This document shows positions 7,298 to 17,959 of a DNA stretch of 64,000 bases, one piece after another (the stretch's first letter is position 1; each line of letters opens with the position of its first letter). The DNA is from Crocinitomicaceae bacterium (GTDB taxonomy: Bacteria > Bacteroidota > Bacteroidia > Flavobacteriales_G > Salibacteraceae). The notes beneath the pieces are model-generated. The model made no database searches and had not been told where the DNA came from. It saw only the letters and a program-made list of their open reading frames with translations. The position numbers and the translations under genes are program-made. The stretch is from assembly GCA_002707155.1 (NCBI GenBank), contig PAME01000012.1:125547-189546 (forward strand), read 5' to 3'.

Positions 7298-10200
7298 ATG
7301 AAGAACTTATATTTATTGATCATTTCTACATTAGTTGCTTTTAGTGCTAATGCCCAATTAAGCGGTACTTACACCATTGGAGGTACTTCTCCAAATTATT
7401 CCACAGTTACTCAGGCTGTAGATAGTTTAAATAAAAAAGGAGTCAACGGAGCGGTTGTTTTTCGTATCCGTTCAGGCAATTATAATGCTCAGTTTACTAT
7501 AGGGAATGTTAATGGTGCTTCAGCAACTAATACCATAACCTTTAAACCCGATACTGGAAATGCAACGACACCAATAATTCAGTTTAATAACTCAACTGCC
7601 GCCGATAACTATGTCATAAGGTTAAAGTCGGCCAAGTACGTAAGCTTTGATTCTCTCACAATAGCAAATGTTACGTCCAATCAATACGCAACTGTAATTG
7701 CTTTCAATGACACTTGCGAGTATATTTCTTTTACCAATAATACAATTCGAGGATCTTCTCGTTACAATACAACCATAACCACAACACTAATATTGGATGA
7801 GCGTGGAACAAATCAAAACTCTCATAATGTAACGTTTGAAAATAATGAAATACTAAATGGGGCTTACTCATTTTATATTTATGGAGCAAGCTCCTCAGTC
7901 ACATTGCAGCAAGATAAATGGGTAATTAAGAATAACCGAATTTTAGGTTACGGCTATTATGCTATTTACTCTTATTACAATAAAAACATGGAAATAGTAA
8001 ACAATACCATCACATCGGGTACTAATGTTTACTTTTTTGCTAGAACTATTTTCATGTATTTTAATGGTACACCCACCGTTACAGGTAACACTATTTTTAA
8101 TGGTGCAAATGGTTATGGTTATGGACTTTATATGCAAAACTGTTTTGGTTTATCGAACAATAGAAACAATGTTTCAAACAACAGTATTCTTGTAACTGGA
8201 GCACAGTACGGTATGTACCTTGCTGGGTGTAATTTTAGTGATTTTTACTTTAACACTGTTAGAATAAACGGAGGAACATCTACTGCCACAACTACGGCAT
8301 ACTTAAACTTAAATTCTACCTCTAATTTTAAGAATAATATTCTTGTAAATATGAGTAATACTTTAGTGATGAATAGTTTAGGTTCATCATTGCAACCCGA
8401 TTACAATAATTACTTTTCTCCGGTAAAGGCTGCCCAAGTTGTTGGAGCAAACTCCATGTCAGTTGATCCGATGTTTGTATCTGCAACCGACTTGCATATT
8501 CAGAATGTTCAATTGAATGCAAAGGCACTTACGATAACTGGCATTACTACCGATATAGATGGCGAAACAAGAAACTCTTCAACAGATATAGGTGCTGATG
8601 AATTCGACCCCGACTCGTTAGATGCTTCGGCATTGGACTTGAAAAGTGTTTACTGTTCTGGTTTAAATAACATTGATTTTACAGTATTGAATTTTGGTTT
8701 GGATACTATTAAGTCAATGCGAATTAGGCTTGGAATCAGCGTGAATGGCAGGCCTTTTCAATATCAAAATGTAAGCTATAATTCTAGCTTGGCATCGGGA
8801 GCAACAGCTTTAGTTAGCTTGCGGAATTATAATTTTATCTCTGATACCAACTATAGATTGACTGCCAGGATTGATTCAATTAACGGTATTCCTGATACAG
8901 TATTAACCAATAATTCTCTAACAACTCCAACATTCGGAACAGCAATAAGTGGTACTTACACAATTGGTGGTTCCAATCCTGATTTTACAGATTTCAGATC
9001 GGCAGTTTCAAGATTAACGTCCTCTGGTATTTGTGGGCCAACCACCTTTAAAGTGCGACAAGGATTATACAATCAAAATTTGCTTTTTACTGCAATAAGA
9101 GGAGTATCGATATCTGATACTATTGTATTTGAGGCAGATACAGGAACTACTTCAAAGCCAGTTCTGTATACAACTACTGGAACTACGGTTAGTTTTAATG
9201 GAAACCAAGGAATTACTTTCCGAAATATTGCAATACATAATAACAACACCAATGGTACAGTGGTAGGTTTTATTAATAAAAACCGCTTAATAAGAATTGA
9301 TAGTTGTGATTTAAGAGCGGATACTACCAATAGACCAGGCTTTAACAGCAGAAACATCATGAATAATAGAAGTAATTCTCTGTCTGGGTTAGAAGTGTTA
9401 AATTCGGATATAAGAGGTGGTTATTATTCTATTTATCTATATGGCACAAGTACACGGGATTTAGATAGTAATGTTTTGTTTAGGAATAATAGAATTCACG
9501 ATTGGTTCAATTTTGGAATTTATAGTTGGTATCAAACTGGGGCAAAATTTATAGGAAATTTAATTGAAGATAAGGACGTGTATTCTTTTAGATACGGTTA
9601 CTACGCTTATTACAATTACGATTCAGAATTCAGTTACAACAAATTATACCTATCACACACCACAAGTGGTTATGGTGTGTATTTATTTTCGTTTGCGGGT
9701 ACAACTACAACTCAAAGAGGAAAATTTAATAATAACTTTTTAAGCGCTTACTACGAAAATTCTGGAATTCAGGATTTGTTATATGCAAGGTCATCTAGAA
9801 ACGCAGATTTCTATTTTAATAGTTTTTACCTCGATGTGAACAATGCAAATTCCAATGCGGTAGAGATGAGTTTCCCTTCAAACGTAAATTTTAGAAATAA
9901 TAATATTCATGCGGATGCTCCTGGAATAGCCTATAATAGAACGGGTACATTTATTTCAACTCACAATAATATTTTCGCACCAGGAGGAACAGCATCTAAT
10001 GTTGCGCTAGGTTCAAGTGAAGTTAGTATCTCTCCATTTTATAAATCAAAAGAAGACTTGCATGTAAAATCAATATTTCTAAACAATAGAGGCATTCGAA
10101 TAAGTGGTGTCACTGATGATATTGATTATGAAACTAGAGCTACCGTTCCTGATATTGGGGCTGATGAGTTCGATATAGATTCGAACGATGTTGGAGTTGT

Positions 10201-12799
10201 TGCTGTTGTTGCTCCAACCCCCGGTAAATGTGGAACGGATTCACAATTGGTAAGGGTGTTGGTTTTAAATAATGGAATTAATTCACAAACTACTTTTCCA
10301 GTAACTGTTCAAGTAACAGGCTCAGTAACGGCTAACCTTACAGGTACTTATTCAGGAACTTTAGGTTCCGCAAAGTACGATACCGTTGATGTTGGGTATA
10401 TAAATACTAAGTCAGGTGGAAGATTAAATATAAGGGTTTGGTCGGCCTTAGTTGGTGATACTTACAGGGATAACGATACGCTTTTTGAGGAAGGAATTAA
10501 AATTGATCAAATACCTACAGTTCCGAGTATAACAACTCCAATTGTTGTTTGCGAAGGAATCGATTCAACAATTGTTAGCGGTTCAAGTGCAAAAAGAATA
10601 GAGTGGTATGATGCTGTTTCAAATGGAAATTTGTTGCATTTAGGAGATAGCTTTAGAGTTAATATTACCAAAAGCGATACCTTTTATGTGAATGCCTCTG
10701 ACGATTATGTTTCTGCCTTAGGAGAAATTTCTCCGTATACTAATTCTAATAATATAACTGAGCTTAGAACCTTTAATCAAGGTGTCCGGTTTGATATTTT
10801 GAGGCCTACAGTTATTGATTCAGTCACTGTGCATCCTTCAGATTCAGGAACGCTAATGATAACAATAAGGGATAAAGACAATAACTTGGTGGGAACAAAA
10901 TCATTTACAGTTGTGCCACAAGGTGGAAGTAAAGTCGCACTGGGTATATCTGTTCTCCCTGGGGTTGATTACCGTATGAGTGCTTCAGGTTCTGCATTCG
11001 GGAAGACGGCAGGCCAATTTGGCTTGGAATACAATAGAGGTTCAAGATACCCATATAGAGACTCTGATACAAGTATGATTATAACAGGAGATATCAATGG
11101 AAACACTTTTGCTTATTACTTCTTTTATGATATAAAAATTTCTGTTCAAGGCTGCGATGCTGGTGTGGGAATGATTCCAGTTAGTGTGCGCCCAACAACT
11201 ACGTTGAATTTAGGTAATGATACAGGTTATTGTGTTGGAACTTCGATTAATATGATTGCTAATGCGAGGATCACAGGTGCTTCCTCATACAGATGGGATA
11301 ACAATAGCAATTCAGCGACAAGAAACCTTACTACGCGAGGAACTTATTCAGTCACTGTTACTGCAAATAATGGTTGCGTAGTTAGTGATACAATTAAAGT
11401 AGAAGAAATCCCTCAACCTTCTATGTCATGGATAGACAGAAGGTATTGTGATAATATTGGAAATGTTAAATTGTTTTCTGGAGTTAAATTTGGTGGAACC
11501 TATACGGGACCGGGTATCATAAATGGAACTCATTTTAACACCTCATTAGGTGCAGGAACATATAATCTAAATTATACCTATTCGGATGGAATGGGCTGTT
11601 TTGGTCAAACTTCAGGTGCGGTTTTTATAGACCCTGCTCCAACAGCTTCTTTACCGAGTATAGCCGCGGTTTGTCAAACTAGAACTTCAATAAACTTACC
11701 CAATGGAGCACCTACTCCTGGATATTATTTCGACGACGAAGGCTTAACAAATGCAGCTACTTATACACCAAAGTTCTCTGGTTTGGATACTGTATATTAT
11801 GTAGGGTTTAGTTCAAATGGTTGCAAAGACACAGCAAGTTCAACAATTAGTGTTACTCCAGCGCCACAACCAGTTTTAACATCAAAAGATACGGCTTGTG
11901 AAAATGAGACTGCAATAACGATTAATACTTCTATACCAGGTGGTGTTTTCAGTGGAACTGGAGTAAGTGGAGGTTCATTTGACCCTTCAATAACAGGACC
12001 AGGTAAGCATAATGTTTATTATGAAGCTTGGAATACTCAAGGTTGTACTACGAAAGTTGGGAAGGTAATAGTTGTTTTAGAAAAGCCAAATTTGGTGTTT
12101 AACCCATTGCTTGATGTTTGTGAAAAAACAGGAACTTATTCAATAGTAAAAGGTATTCCGTCCAGCGGAACTTTATCGGGAAATTTTGTAGATGTGGTTA
12201 CAAGTACCTTTGATGTTGATGCAGCAGGTGTTGGGTCTTTTCCAATATCATATACGATAGAAGGAGTAAATGGATGTAAAAATGAAATAACTAGAAACTT
12301 AGTGATTAAACCTATACCGTCTCTCAACTTAGGAGGTGACAGACAGTTTTGTGGTTCTAATACCATTACGCTTGATGCAGGTAATGCTGGAGCAACTTAT
12401 TTGTGGAGTACTAATGCTACTTCTCAAAAAATTGTAGTTGCTCGGAATGGTAAATTCAGTGTATATGTAGACCTCAACGGATGTGTTGCGGAAGACAGTG
12501 TGGAAGTGTCATATGAAGCGGTATGTGTAGGGCTGGCTGAAGCCGCTAGCAATGCTGGTATTTCTATTTTCCCAAATCCAACAAAGGATGTTCTTAATAT
12601 ATCCCTAATGGAAAATGCGTCTTTGTCTGCGGTTAGAATTTCGATTTTGGATGCAACTGGTAAATTGATCTACATTGAGAATGCTAACGGTGTGAATGTT
12701 CATTCTGTTAATGTATCTGAGTATGAATCCGGATTATACTTTATTCGAATTGAGGTTGATGGAGAAAGAATTCAGTCTAGGTTTTCGGTGGTTCACTAA
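7298..12799 (+). CDS. Giant T9SS-secreted protein with two beta-helix modules and Ig-like repeats
   Basis: A 1,833-residue protein starting at ATG 7298, which gives the signal peptide MKNLYLLIISTLVAFSANAQ; an in-frame TTG at 7268 lies inside the promoter and is rejected. Two right-handed beta-helix modules follow (about residues 20-440 and 550-965). Each opens with GTYTIGG and closes with DIGADEFD. Linkers rich in DT/S strands come next, then four Ig-like repeats of the GGxYxGxG type (about 1380-1670), and a type A T9SS sorting tail starting near ISIFPNPTKDVLNISL and ending in RFSVVH. It is likely exported across the outer membrane and may be surface-attached. The ligand is unknown. Confidence 0.88.
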   Translation: MKNLYLLIISTLVAFSANAQLSGTYTIGGTSPNYSTVTQAVDSLNKKGVNGAVVFRIRSGNYNAQFTIGNVNGASATNTITFKPDTGNATTPIIQFNNSTAADNYVIRLKSAKYVSFDSLTIANVTSNQYATVIAFNDTCEYISFTNNTIRGSSRYNTTITTTLILDERGTNQNSHNVTFENNEILNGAYSFYIYGASSSVTLQQDKWVIKNNRILGYGYYAIYSYYNKNMEIVNNTITSGTNVYFFARTIFMYFNGTPTVTGNTIFNGANGYGYGLYMQNCFGLSNNRNNVSNNSILVTGAQYGMYLAGCNFSDFYFNTVRINGGTSTATTTAYLNLNSTSNFKNNILVNMSNTLVMNSLGSSLQPDYNNYFSPVKAAQVVGANSMSVDPMFVSATDLHIQNVQLNAKALTITGITTDIDGETRNSSTDIGADEFDPDSLDASALDLKSVYCSGLNNIDFTVLNFGLDTIKSMRIRLGISVNGRPFQYQNVSYNSSLASGATALVSLRNYNFISDTNYRLTARIDSINGIPDTVLTNNSLTTPTFGTAISGTYTIGGSNPDFTDFRSAVSRLTSSGICGPTTFKVRQGLYNQNLLFTAIRGVSISDTIVFEADTGTTSKPVLYTTTGTTVSFNGNQGITFRNIAIHNNNTNGTVVGFINKNRLIRIDSCDLRADTTNRPGFNSRNIMNNRSNSLSGLEVLNSDIRGGYYSIYLYGTSTRDLDSNVLFRNNRIHDWFNFGIYSWYQTGAKFIGNLIEDKDVYSFRYGYYAYYNYDSEFSYNKLYLSHTTSGYGVYLFSFAGTTTTQRGKFNNNFLSAYYENSGIQDLLYARSSRNADFYFNSFYLDVNNANSNAVEMSFPSNVNFRNNNIHADAPGIAYNRTGTFISTHNNIFAPGGTASNVALGSSEVSISPFYKSKEDLHVKSIFLNNRGIRISGVTDDIDYETRATVPDIGADEFDIDSNDVGVVAVVAPTPGKCGTDSQLVRVLVLNNGINSQTTFPVTVQVTGSVTANLTGTYSGTLGSAKYDTVDVGYINTKSGGRLNIRVWSALVGDTYRDNDTLFEEGIKIDQIPTVPSITTPIVVCEGIDSTIVSGSSAKRIEWYDAVSNGNLLHLGDSFRVNITKSDTFYVNASDDYVSALGEISPYTNSNNITELRTFNQGVRFDILRPTVIDSVTVHPSDSGTLMITIRDKDNNLVGTKSFTVVPQGGSKVALGISVLPGVDYRMSASGSAFGKTAGQFGLEYNRGSRYPYRDSDTSMIITGDINGNTFAYYFFYDIKISVQGCDAGVGMIPVSVRPTTTLNLGNDTGYCVGTSINMIANARITGASSYRWDNNSNSATRNLTTRGTYSVTVTANNGCVVSDTIKVEEIPQPSMSWIDRRYCDNIGNVKLFSGVKFGGTYTGPGIINGTHFNTSLGAGTYNLNYTYSDGMGCFGQTSGAVFIDPAPTASLPSIAAVCQTRTSINLPNGAPTPGYYFDDEGLTNAATYTPKFSGLDTVYYVGFSSNGCKDTASSTISVTPAPQPVLTSKDTACENETAITINTSIPGGVFSGTGVSGGSFDPSITGPGKHNVYYEAWNTQGCTTKVGKVIVVLEKPNLVFNPLLDVCEKTGTYSIVKGIPSSGTLSGNFVDVVTSTFDVDAAGVGSFPISYTIEGVNGCKNEITRNLVIKPIPSLNLGGDRQFCGSNTITLDAGNAGATYLWSTNATSQKIVVARNGKFSVYVDLNGCVAEDSVEVSYEAVCVGLAEAASNAGISIFPNPTKDVLNISLMENASLSAVRISILDATGKLIYIENANGVNVHSVNVSEYESGLYFIRIEVDGERIQSRFSVVH

Positions 12800-12880
12800 A
12801 TTTAATAAATAGAAGTTATAACGTAACTATGTGTCCTACAAAGTATGCATATGTACGCTTAAATTAATTCAACAAAACTT

Positions 12881-15424
12881 ATGAAAAATCTTAAAATTTT
12901 GTCAACTCTGATGCTTATTTGTACGGCTTCATTTGGGCAAATGACCAGCTACTCTTATACTAGTTCAAGTGGCACTTTCGCCGCTGTTACTGGTGGCACT
13001 GACATTAATTCGATTGAAGCGAATGATCAAATTTCCTTGGTTCTTCCAATTGGGTTTTCGTTCAATTATTGTGGAATTAACTACACTAAATTTCGAGCAA
13101 ACTCAAATGGGTGGATCAGCTTGGATACTACTATTACACCATCTGTCTCAGATCAAAGGACAAATAATTTAAGCGGAAATACATCATTAGGACCTGTTCT
13201 AGCTCCATTATGGGATGACCTAGACGGAACAACAGGCACGGCAAGTTACACCACAACTGGCTCAAGTCCTAATCGTGTCCTTACAGTAGAATGGAAAAAT
13301 TGGGAATGGAACTTTCAAGCAACTTCGGCAACAGTTTCATTTCAATTAAAACTTTATGAAGGCACAAATAATGTTGAGTTTGTTTATAGGCCTGAATCAG
13401 GAAGTGTAGTTAGCGGGACAGCTTCTGTCGGGATAAAAGATACTTCAGCTGGCTCAGGTAACTTTATCTCGCTAAGTGCTCTAGCCAATACGGCAACTGC
13501 TTCTAAGACAATAGAAACAACAAGTATTAATGCAAAACCGATATCAGGGCAAACTTTTCTGTTTACACGATGTAATGCGAATATTGATCAAGTAGGTGCG
13601 TTATGCGCCAATAGCGCTCCAATTTTTAGTAATTCTGGCTCAGGACTTCCATCTGGAGGTAGCAGTGCATTTTTTGTAAATGGAACTGCTCAATCTTCAT
13701 TTGACCCAACAACCCAAAGCATTGGAAATCATACTCTTATGTTTACATATGCTACCAGTAGTTGTACAGATACGAATAAACAAGTAATTCGAGTAGATTC
13801 TGTTACCCAGATTCAATTTTCAATGCCATCTTCAATTTGTTCAAATATCGATACATTCCAGCTGAATGGAAGCCCAATTGGAGGAAACTATAACGGACAG
13901 GGTGTTCTCGCAGGAAGTAATAACTTGCTACCAAGTTCATTTACAAATCCAAGCGTCGAAATCATTACCTATTCATTTACGAATGCTTTTAATTGTTCAG
14001 ATTCTATTTCAATGTTCTATCAGATAGATACGATTTCAAAATCGACGGTAAGCGTTTCGAATGTTTTGTGCGATAATACCCCATCTTTTAACCTTACAGG
14101 AGGCACTCCTGCAGGTGGAAATTATTTTGGTTCGAACGTAAGTAATTCAATGTACACAGGCGGAGTTATTGGAGCAGACACCGTATACTATAATTATCAA
14201 GCTTCAAATGGATGTGCTGATACGAGTTATGCGGCAATAACAATTAACAGTTCTCCAGGACTGAATTTTACAGATATTGGAAGATTTTGTGAAAATTCAG
14301 GCTTCATAACGTTAAATACTGCTTCTCCAAGTGGAGGAGTTTACAGTGGGCCAGGTGTAGTTGGAACAACTTACACGCCCAGTGTTCCGGGTACGGATAC
14401 TATAAAATATGTAATTACTAATTCAAACAGCTGTTCAGATTCTGCATTTCAATATGTTAATATTGATTCGGTAACCGCTACATCCTTAGCAGGAATGGGC
14501 CCTTTTTGTGATAACGCTACTGCTATTGCATTAAACACGGGATTGCCTATTGGAGGCGTTTATAGTGGAAATGGAGTTAATGGAATAAATTATTCGCCAA
14601 GTCAAGCAGGAGTAGGGTTTGATACATTGAGTTATACCTTTACCAATGGGTTGCTTTGCAAAGATTCCAGTTTTGTCTTAGTAAGGGTAAACCCTTCGCC
14701 AACGGTTTCTTATTCTGGTGATTTAGAATTTTGTTTAAATGACATGGAACAACAATTAACTGGAGCCGTTCCCCTTAATGGAAAATATAATGGGGTTGGA
14801 GTTAATTCAACAGCGGGACGATTTGACCCAAAGGCAGCTGGTGCAGGTACTCACAGTATTACTTACGTTTTAACAAATGGTAATAATTGTTCAGATTCAG
14901 CTTCTGTAATAGCTCAGGTTATCGAAAATCCTGTTTTTTCCTTAGGTGAAGATATTGAGATATGTGGTGACGAAAGTACAGAGTTAGATCCGGGTATTGA
15001 CAGCGTCAATTATATATGGAGTTCGGGAGAAACATCAAGAAAAATAATGGTGAAGGAAAGTAAAGTATTTTCTGTCACCGTAACCGATACTGTTTCGGGT
15101 TGTAAATCTTCAGATGAAATTAGAGTTGAATACGATGCTATTTGTGTAAGCATTAATGAGGATTTGAAAGAGTCGACTTCTATTAGCTATTTCCCAAACC
15201 CCACAAACGGAATGTTAATGCTTAAGTTAGAAGGATTACAAGTACAAAACATTGAATTACTAATATTGGATATGACTGGTGCAGAGGTGTTTTCAACCGT
15301 CATTGAAATTCATGATTTAAATCAAGAAGCACCAATTGACTTGTCTGAATTAGAGTCGGGTAATTATCTCATTCGAATGCGTACAAATTCTGGTGCGGTA
15401 GTACATAAGATTACAAAATATTAG
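12881..15424 (+). CDS. T9SS-secreted protein with N-terminal beta-sandwich and six Ig-like repeats
   Basis: An 847-residue protein with signal peptide MKNLKILSTLMLICTASFGQ. Residues of about 20-230 form one beta-rich domain (GFSFNYCGINYTKFRANSNG, APLWDDLDG, VEWKNWEW). Six repeats with a conserved Cys and GGxYxGxGV motif follow, then a domain with GEDIEICGDE and YIWSSGETSRKI, and a type A sorting tail starting YFPNPTNGMLMLKLEG and ending VHKITKY. It lies 81 nt after the 7298 gene and ends in a terminator, so the two may be co-transcribed. The repeat family is the same as in the 7298 and 31234 proteins. Confidence 0.87.
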   Translation: MKNLKILSTLMLICTASFGQMTSYSYTSSSGTFAAVTGGTDINSIEANDQISLVLPIGFSFNYCGINYTKFRANSNGWISLDTTITPSVSDQRTNNLSGNTSLGPVLAPLWDDLDGTTGTASYTTTGSSPNRVLTVEWKNWEWNFQATSATVSFQLKLYEGTNNVEFVYRPESGSVVSGTASVGIKDTSAGSGNFISLSALANTATASKTIETTSINAKPISGQTFLFTRCNANIDQVGALCANSAPIFSNSGSGLPSGGSSAFFVNGTAQSSFDPTTQSIGNHTLMFTYATSSCTDTNKQVIRVDSVTQIQFSMPSSICSNIDTFQLNGSPIGGNYNGQGVLAGSNNLLPSSFTNPSVEIITYSFTNAFNCSDSISMFYQIDTISKSTVSVSNVLCDNTPSFNLTGGTPAGGNYFGSNVSNSMYTGGVIGADTVYYNYQASNGCADTSYAAITINSSPGLNFTDIGRFCENSGFITLNTASPSGGVYSGPGVVGTTYTPSVPGTDTIKYVITNSNSCSDSAFQYVNIDSVTATSLAGMGPFCDNATAIALNTGLPIGGVYSGNGVNGINYSPSQAGVGFDTLSYTFTNGLLCKDSSFVLVRVNPSPTVSYSGDLEFCLNDMEQQLTGAVPLNGKYNGVGVNSTAGRFDPKAAGAGTHSITYVLTNGNNCSDSASVIAQVIENPVFSLGEDIEICGDESTELDPGIDSVNYIWSSGETSRKIMVKESKVFSVTVTDTVSGCKSSDEIRVEYDAICVSINEDLKESTSISYFPNPTNGMLMLKLEGLQVQNIELLILDMTGAEVFSTVIEIHDLNQEAPIDLSELESGNYLIRMRTNSGAVVHKITKY

Positions 15425-15447
15425 TGTTTATAAACGAATTCGAAAAT

Positions 15448-15468
15448 AGGGGCTACGGCCCCTTTTTT
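15448..15468 (+). terminator. Rho-independent terminator after the 12881 gene
   Basis: The stem GGGGC / GCCCC at 15449-15462 with a 4-nt loop TACG is followed by six T. Confidence 0.85.
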
Positions 15469-15514
15469 CATCTCTTAAGTTATACGATATTTGAAATTCA
15501 ATTAAAACTAAGCG

Positions 15515-17542
15515 ATGAGAAAAGTATTTATAACAGCAATAATTCTGGGAAGCATGATTTCATGTAAAACTGAAGGAGAAAAATCAGAGAACGAGGCGGT
15601 TGCGCAAGATTCGGTAAAAGCAGATGAGTTCGTTTATATGACAGAACAATTTGCCGATTTAAAAATAATTAGATATCAAGTAAGTAGCTTTGATAAGCTA
15701 AGCGCGCAGCAAAAAGAATTAGCATATTACCTTTATCAGGTTAGCTTAAGCGGTAGAGATATCATATATGATCAAAATTATAAGCATAATTTGGTGGTTA
15801 GAAAAGCTCTTGAAAATGTTGTTGCAAATTATCAAGGTGATCGAACTACCCTAGATTGGGAAGCATTTATGACCTATACTAAGAGGGTTTGGTTTTCTAA
15901 TGGAATCCATCATCATTACTCAACTGCGAAATTGAAACCTGGTTGTTCTAGAGGCTTTTTTGATACCGTTTTAAGTGAAACAAATACTCAGCTTGATGGC
16001 AAGATTGTAGACGTACTATTTGACGATTCAACAGATATGAAACGTGTAAATCTTGACCCTGAAAAAGACTTAATTGCAGGTTCGGCAAATAATTTTTACG
16101 AAGATGGAATTACTCAAGAAGAAGTAGAGGCCTTTTATAAAGCTAAAATAGATTCAAAAGATGAAACGCCAATTTCTTACGGTTTAAATTCTACCTTGAT
16201 TAAAGACGAAAACGGGGAATTAACGGAAGACGTTTGGAAAGTAGGTGGAAGGTACTCAGCTGCTATAGAAAAAATGGTTTTCTGGTTGCAGAAAGCGGTT
16301 GCTGTCGCAGAATCGGAAGAGCAGAAAAAAGGGTTTGAGCTGTTAATTAAATATTATCAAACTGGTGACCTTAAAGTTTGGGATGAATACAATATTAAAT
16401 GGGCTGGTACCACGGGAGATGTTATTGACTATATCAATGGCTTTATCGAGGTATACGGAGATGCTATGGGTTACCGAGCAACTTACGAGTCTATTATTCA
16501 GATCAAAGATTTTGATGCTTCAGAGCGCATGAAGGTTCTTCAAGATAATGTGCAATGGTTCGAGGATAACTCTTCAATTGCTCAGAACCATAAAAAGGAA
16601 AATGTTACGGGAGTTACCTATAAGGTGGTGAATGCGGTGATTGAAAGTGGAGATGCTGCACCTAGTACACCGATCGGGGTCAACCTGCCTAATGCCAACT
16701 GGATTAGAGCTAAACATGGTTCAAAGTCGGTTTCTTTGGGCAATATTGTAGAAGCATATTCTCTTGCTGGTGGAAGTAAAATGCTGGAAGAGTTTTGTTA
16801 TTCAGATGAGGAATACCAACGTTCAAAAAAGCACGGTAAAATGGCTTCTAAACTGCATACAGCATTGCACGAAGTTGTTGGACATGCATCTGGTAAGCTA
16901 GAAGCAGGAATTGGAACGCCAAAAGAAACGCTGAAGAGCTATGCAAGTACATTGGAAGAGGGACGAGCAGATTTAGTCGCTTTGTATTACCTATTGAATC
17001 CTAAGTTGATTGAATTGGGACTGATGGAAACATTAGAAATAGGTAAAGCCGAATACGATAGTTATATCCGTAATGGTTTAATGGCTCAATTGAGACGAAT
17101 TGAAAAAGGAGAAATTATTGAGGAAGCTCATATGCGCAATAGGCAAATGGTGGCCGGTTGGGTATATGAAAAGGGGCAAGCGGAAAACGTAATTGAAAAG
17201 AAGCAAAAAGAAGGTAAAACCTATTTTGTGATTAATGATTACGAAAAACTTCAAGTTCTATTTGGAGAATTACTTTCAGAAATACAAAGAATTAAATCTC
17301 AAGGAGACTATGAAGCAGGTAAAAATCTAGTTGAAGGTTATGGCGTTCAAGTAGATGAGGCTATACATGCTGAAGTATTGGAAAGGTCCGAGAAGCTAAA
17401 CATAGCTCCTTATGGTGGTTTTATTAACCCTAGGTTAGTGGCCGAAGAAAAGGAAGGTAAGATTGTAAATGTTACCATTGAATACCCGACGGATTTTAGT
17501 GATCAAATGATGGAATACGCTAAGAATTATTCTTGGTTGTAA
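15515..17542 (+). CDS. Dipeptidyl-peptidase III-like zinc peptidase (family M49), lipoprotein
   Basis: A 675-residue protein with a lipoprotein signal MRKVFITAIILGSMISC (Cys17). The zinc-binding motif HEVVGH is at about residues 452-457 and the third-ligand motif EEGRAD at about 481-486, corresponding to HExxGH and EExRAD/E of family M49. Length fits the family. These enzymes release dipeptides from peptide N-termini. The lipobox indicates an envelope location rather than the cytosolic one of the eukaryotic enzyme. It is a single gene between two terminators. Confidence 0.9.
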   Translation: MRKVFITAIILGSMISCKTEGEKSENEAVAQDSVKADEFVYMTEQFADLKIIRYQVSSFDKLSAQQKELAYYLYQVSLSGRDIIYDQNYKHNLVVRKALENVVANYQGDRTTLDWEAFMTYTKRVWFSNGIHHHYSTAKLKPGCSRGFFDTVLSETNTQLDGKIVDVLFDDSTDMKRVNLDPEKDLIAGSANNFYEDGITQEEVEAFYKAKIDSKDETPISYGLNSTLIKDENGELTEDVWKVGGRYSAAIEKMVFWLQKAVAVAESEEQKKGFELLIKYYQTGDLKVWDEYNIKWAGTTGDVIDYINGFIEVYGDAMGYRATYESIIQIKDFDASERMKVLQDNVQWFEDNSSIAQNHKKENVTGVTYKVVNAVIESGDAAPSTPIGVNLPNANWIRAKHGSKSVSLGNIVEAYSLAGGSKMLEEFCYSDEEYQRSKKHGKMASKLHTALHEVVGHASGKLEAGIGTPKETLKSYASTLEEGRADLVALYYLLNPKLIELGLMETLEIGKAEYDSYIRNGLMAQLRRIEKGEIIEEAHMRNRQMVAGWVYEKGQAENVIEKKQKEGKTYFVINDYEKLQVLFGELLSEIQRIKSQGDYEAGKNLVEGYGVQVDEAIHAEVLERSEKLNIAPYGGFINPRLVAEEKEGKIVNVTIEYPTDFSDQMMEYAKNYSWL

Positions 17543-17565
17543 ATCAGCTTAAATTGTAGGTTAAT

Positions 17566-17591
17566 AAAAGGGCTCCATTGGAGCCCTTTTT
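17566..17591. terminator. Bidirectional terminator between the M49 peptidase gene and rnpB
   Basis: GGGCTCC / GGAGCCC stem with loop ATT, flanked by A4 on the left and a T run on the right. It can end the plus-strand peptidase mRNA, and on the minus strand it can end the RNase P RNA, whose 3' end lies at about 17596. Confidence 0.85.
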
Positions 17592-17595
17592 GTTT

Positions 17596-17925
17596 GATAT
17601 AGGATTTAATAAGCCAGATTCTGTTTTAATCTATCATTTAACTGTGCAATCTACCCTCCAGATTGAGCGAGTAACTCTAAGCTCTGGTATACATGATCTT
17701 GCACCTCATAAGGTTTACCAAGCTAAATTCATTACTGAATTTACTGGTGCGCTCTTACCGCACCTTTTCACCCTTACTCTAATTACTTAAAGCGGTTTAT
17801 TTTCTGTGGCACTATCTGTCTAGAAAAACTCTCGCCTGTCTAGCCCAATTTTTCAATTGGTATGATGCTCTGTGGTGTCTGGACTTTCCTCTTCAATCTA
17901 ATGAAGCGATAGAACAACTTATATC
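17596..17925 (-). ncRNA. rnpB: RNase P RNA (bacterial type A)
   Basis: The minus strand carries the universal RNase P core words: GAGGAAAGTCC near the 5' end (17883-17893 on the plus strand as GGACTTTCCTC), GGTGCGGTAAGAGCGCACC in the middle (plus 17748-17766), and the 3' segment ACAGAATCTGGCTTAT near 17609-17624. The length is about 330 nt, right for the class. The ends are estimates: GATATA at the 5' end can pair with TATATC at the 3' end. A -7 box sits directly upstream and a terminator directly downstream. The protein-like frames that cross this stretch are chance. Confidence 0.93.
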
Positions 17926-17929
17926 AATG

Positions 17930-17937
17930 CAAAATTA
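17930..17937 (-). promoter_or_regulatory. -7 promoter box TAATTTTG of rnpB
   Basis: TAATTTTG on the minus strand matches TAnnTTTG. It ends about 5 nt before the estimated 5' end of the RNA, the expected distance to the transcription start. Confidence 0.55.
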
Positions 17938-17959
17938 AACAGTTTTATGGAGTTAAAGG

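Noticed and set aside
17578-17790. 70-codon plus-strand frame after the M49 peptidase
   Set aside because: Lies over the terminator and the RNase P RNA; its codons are the RNA's antisense.
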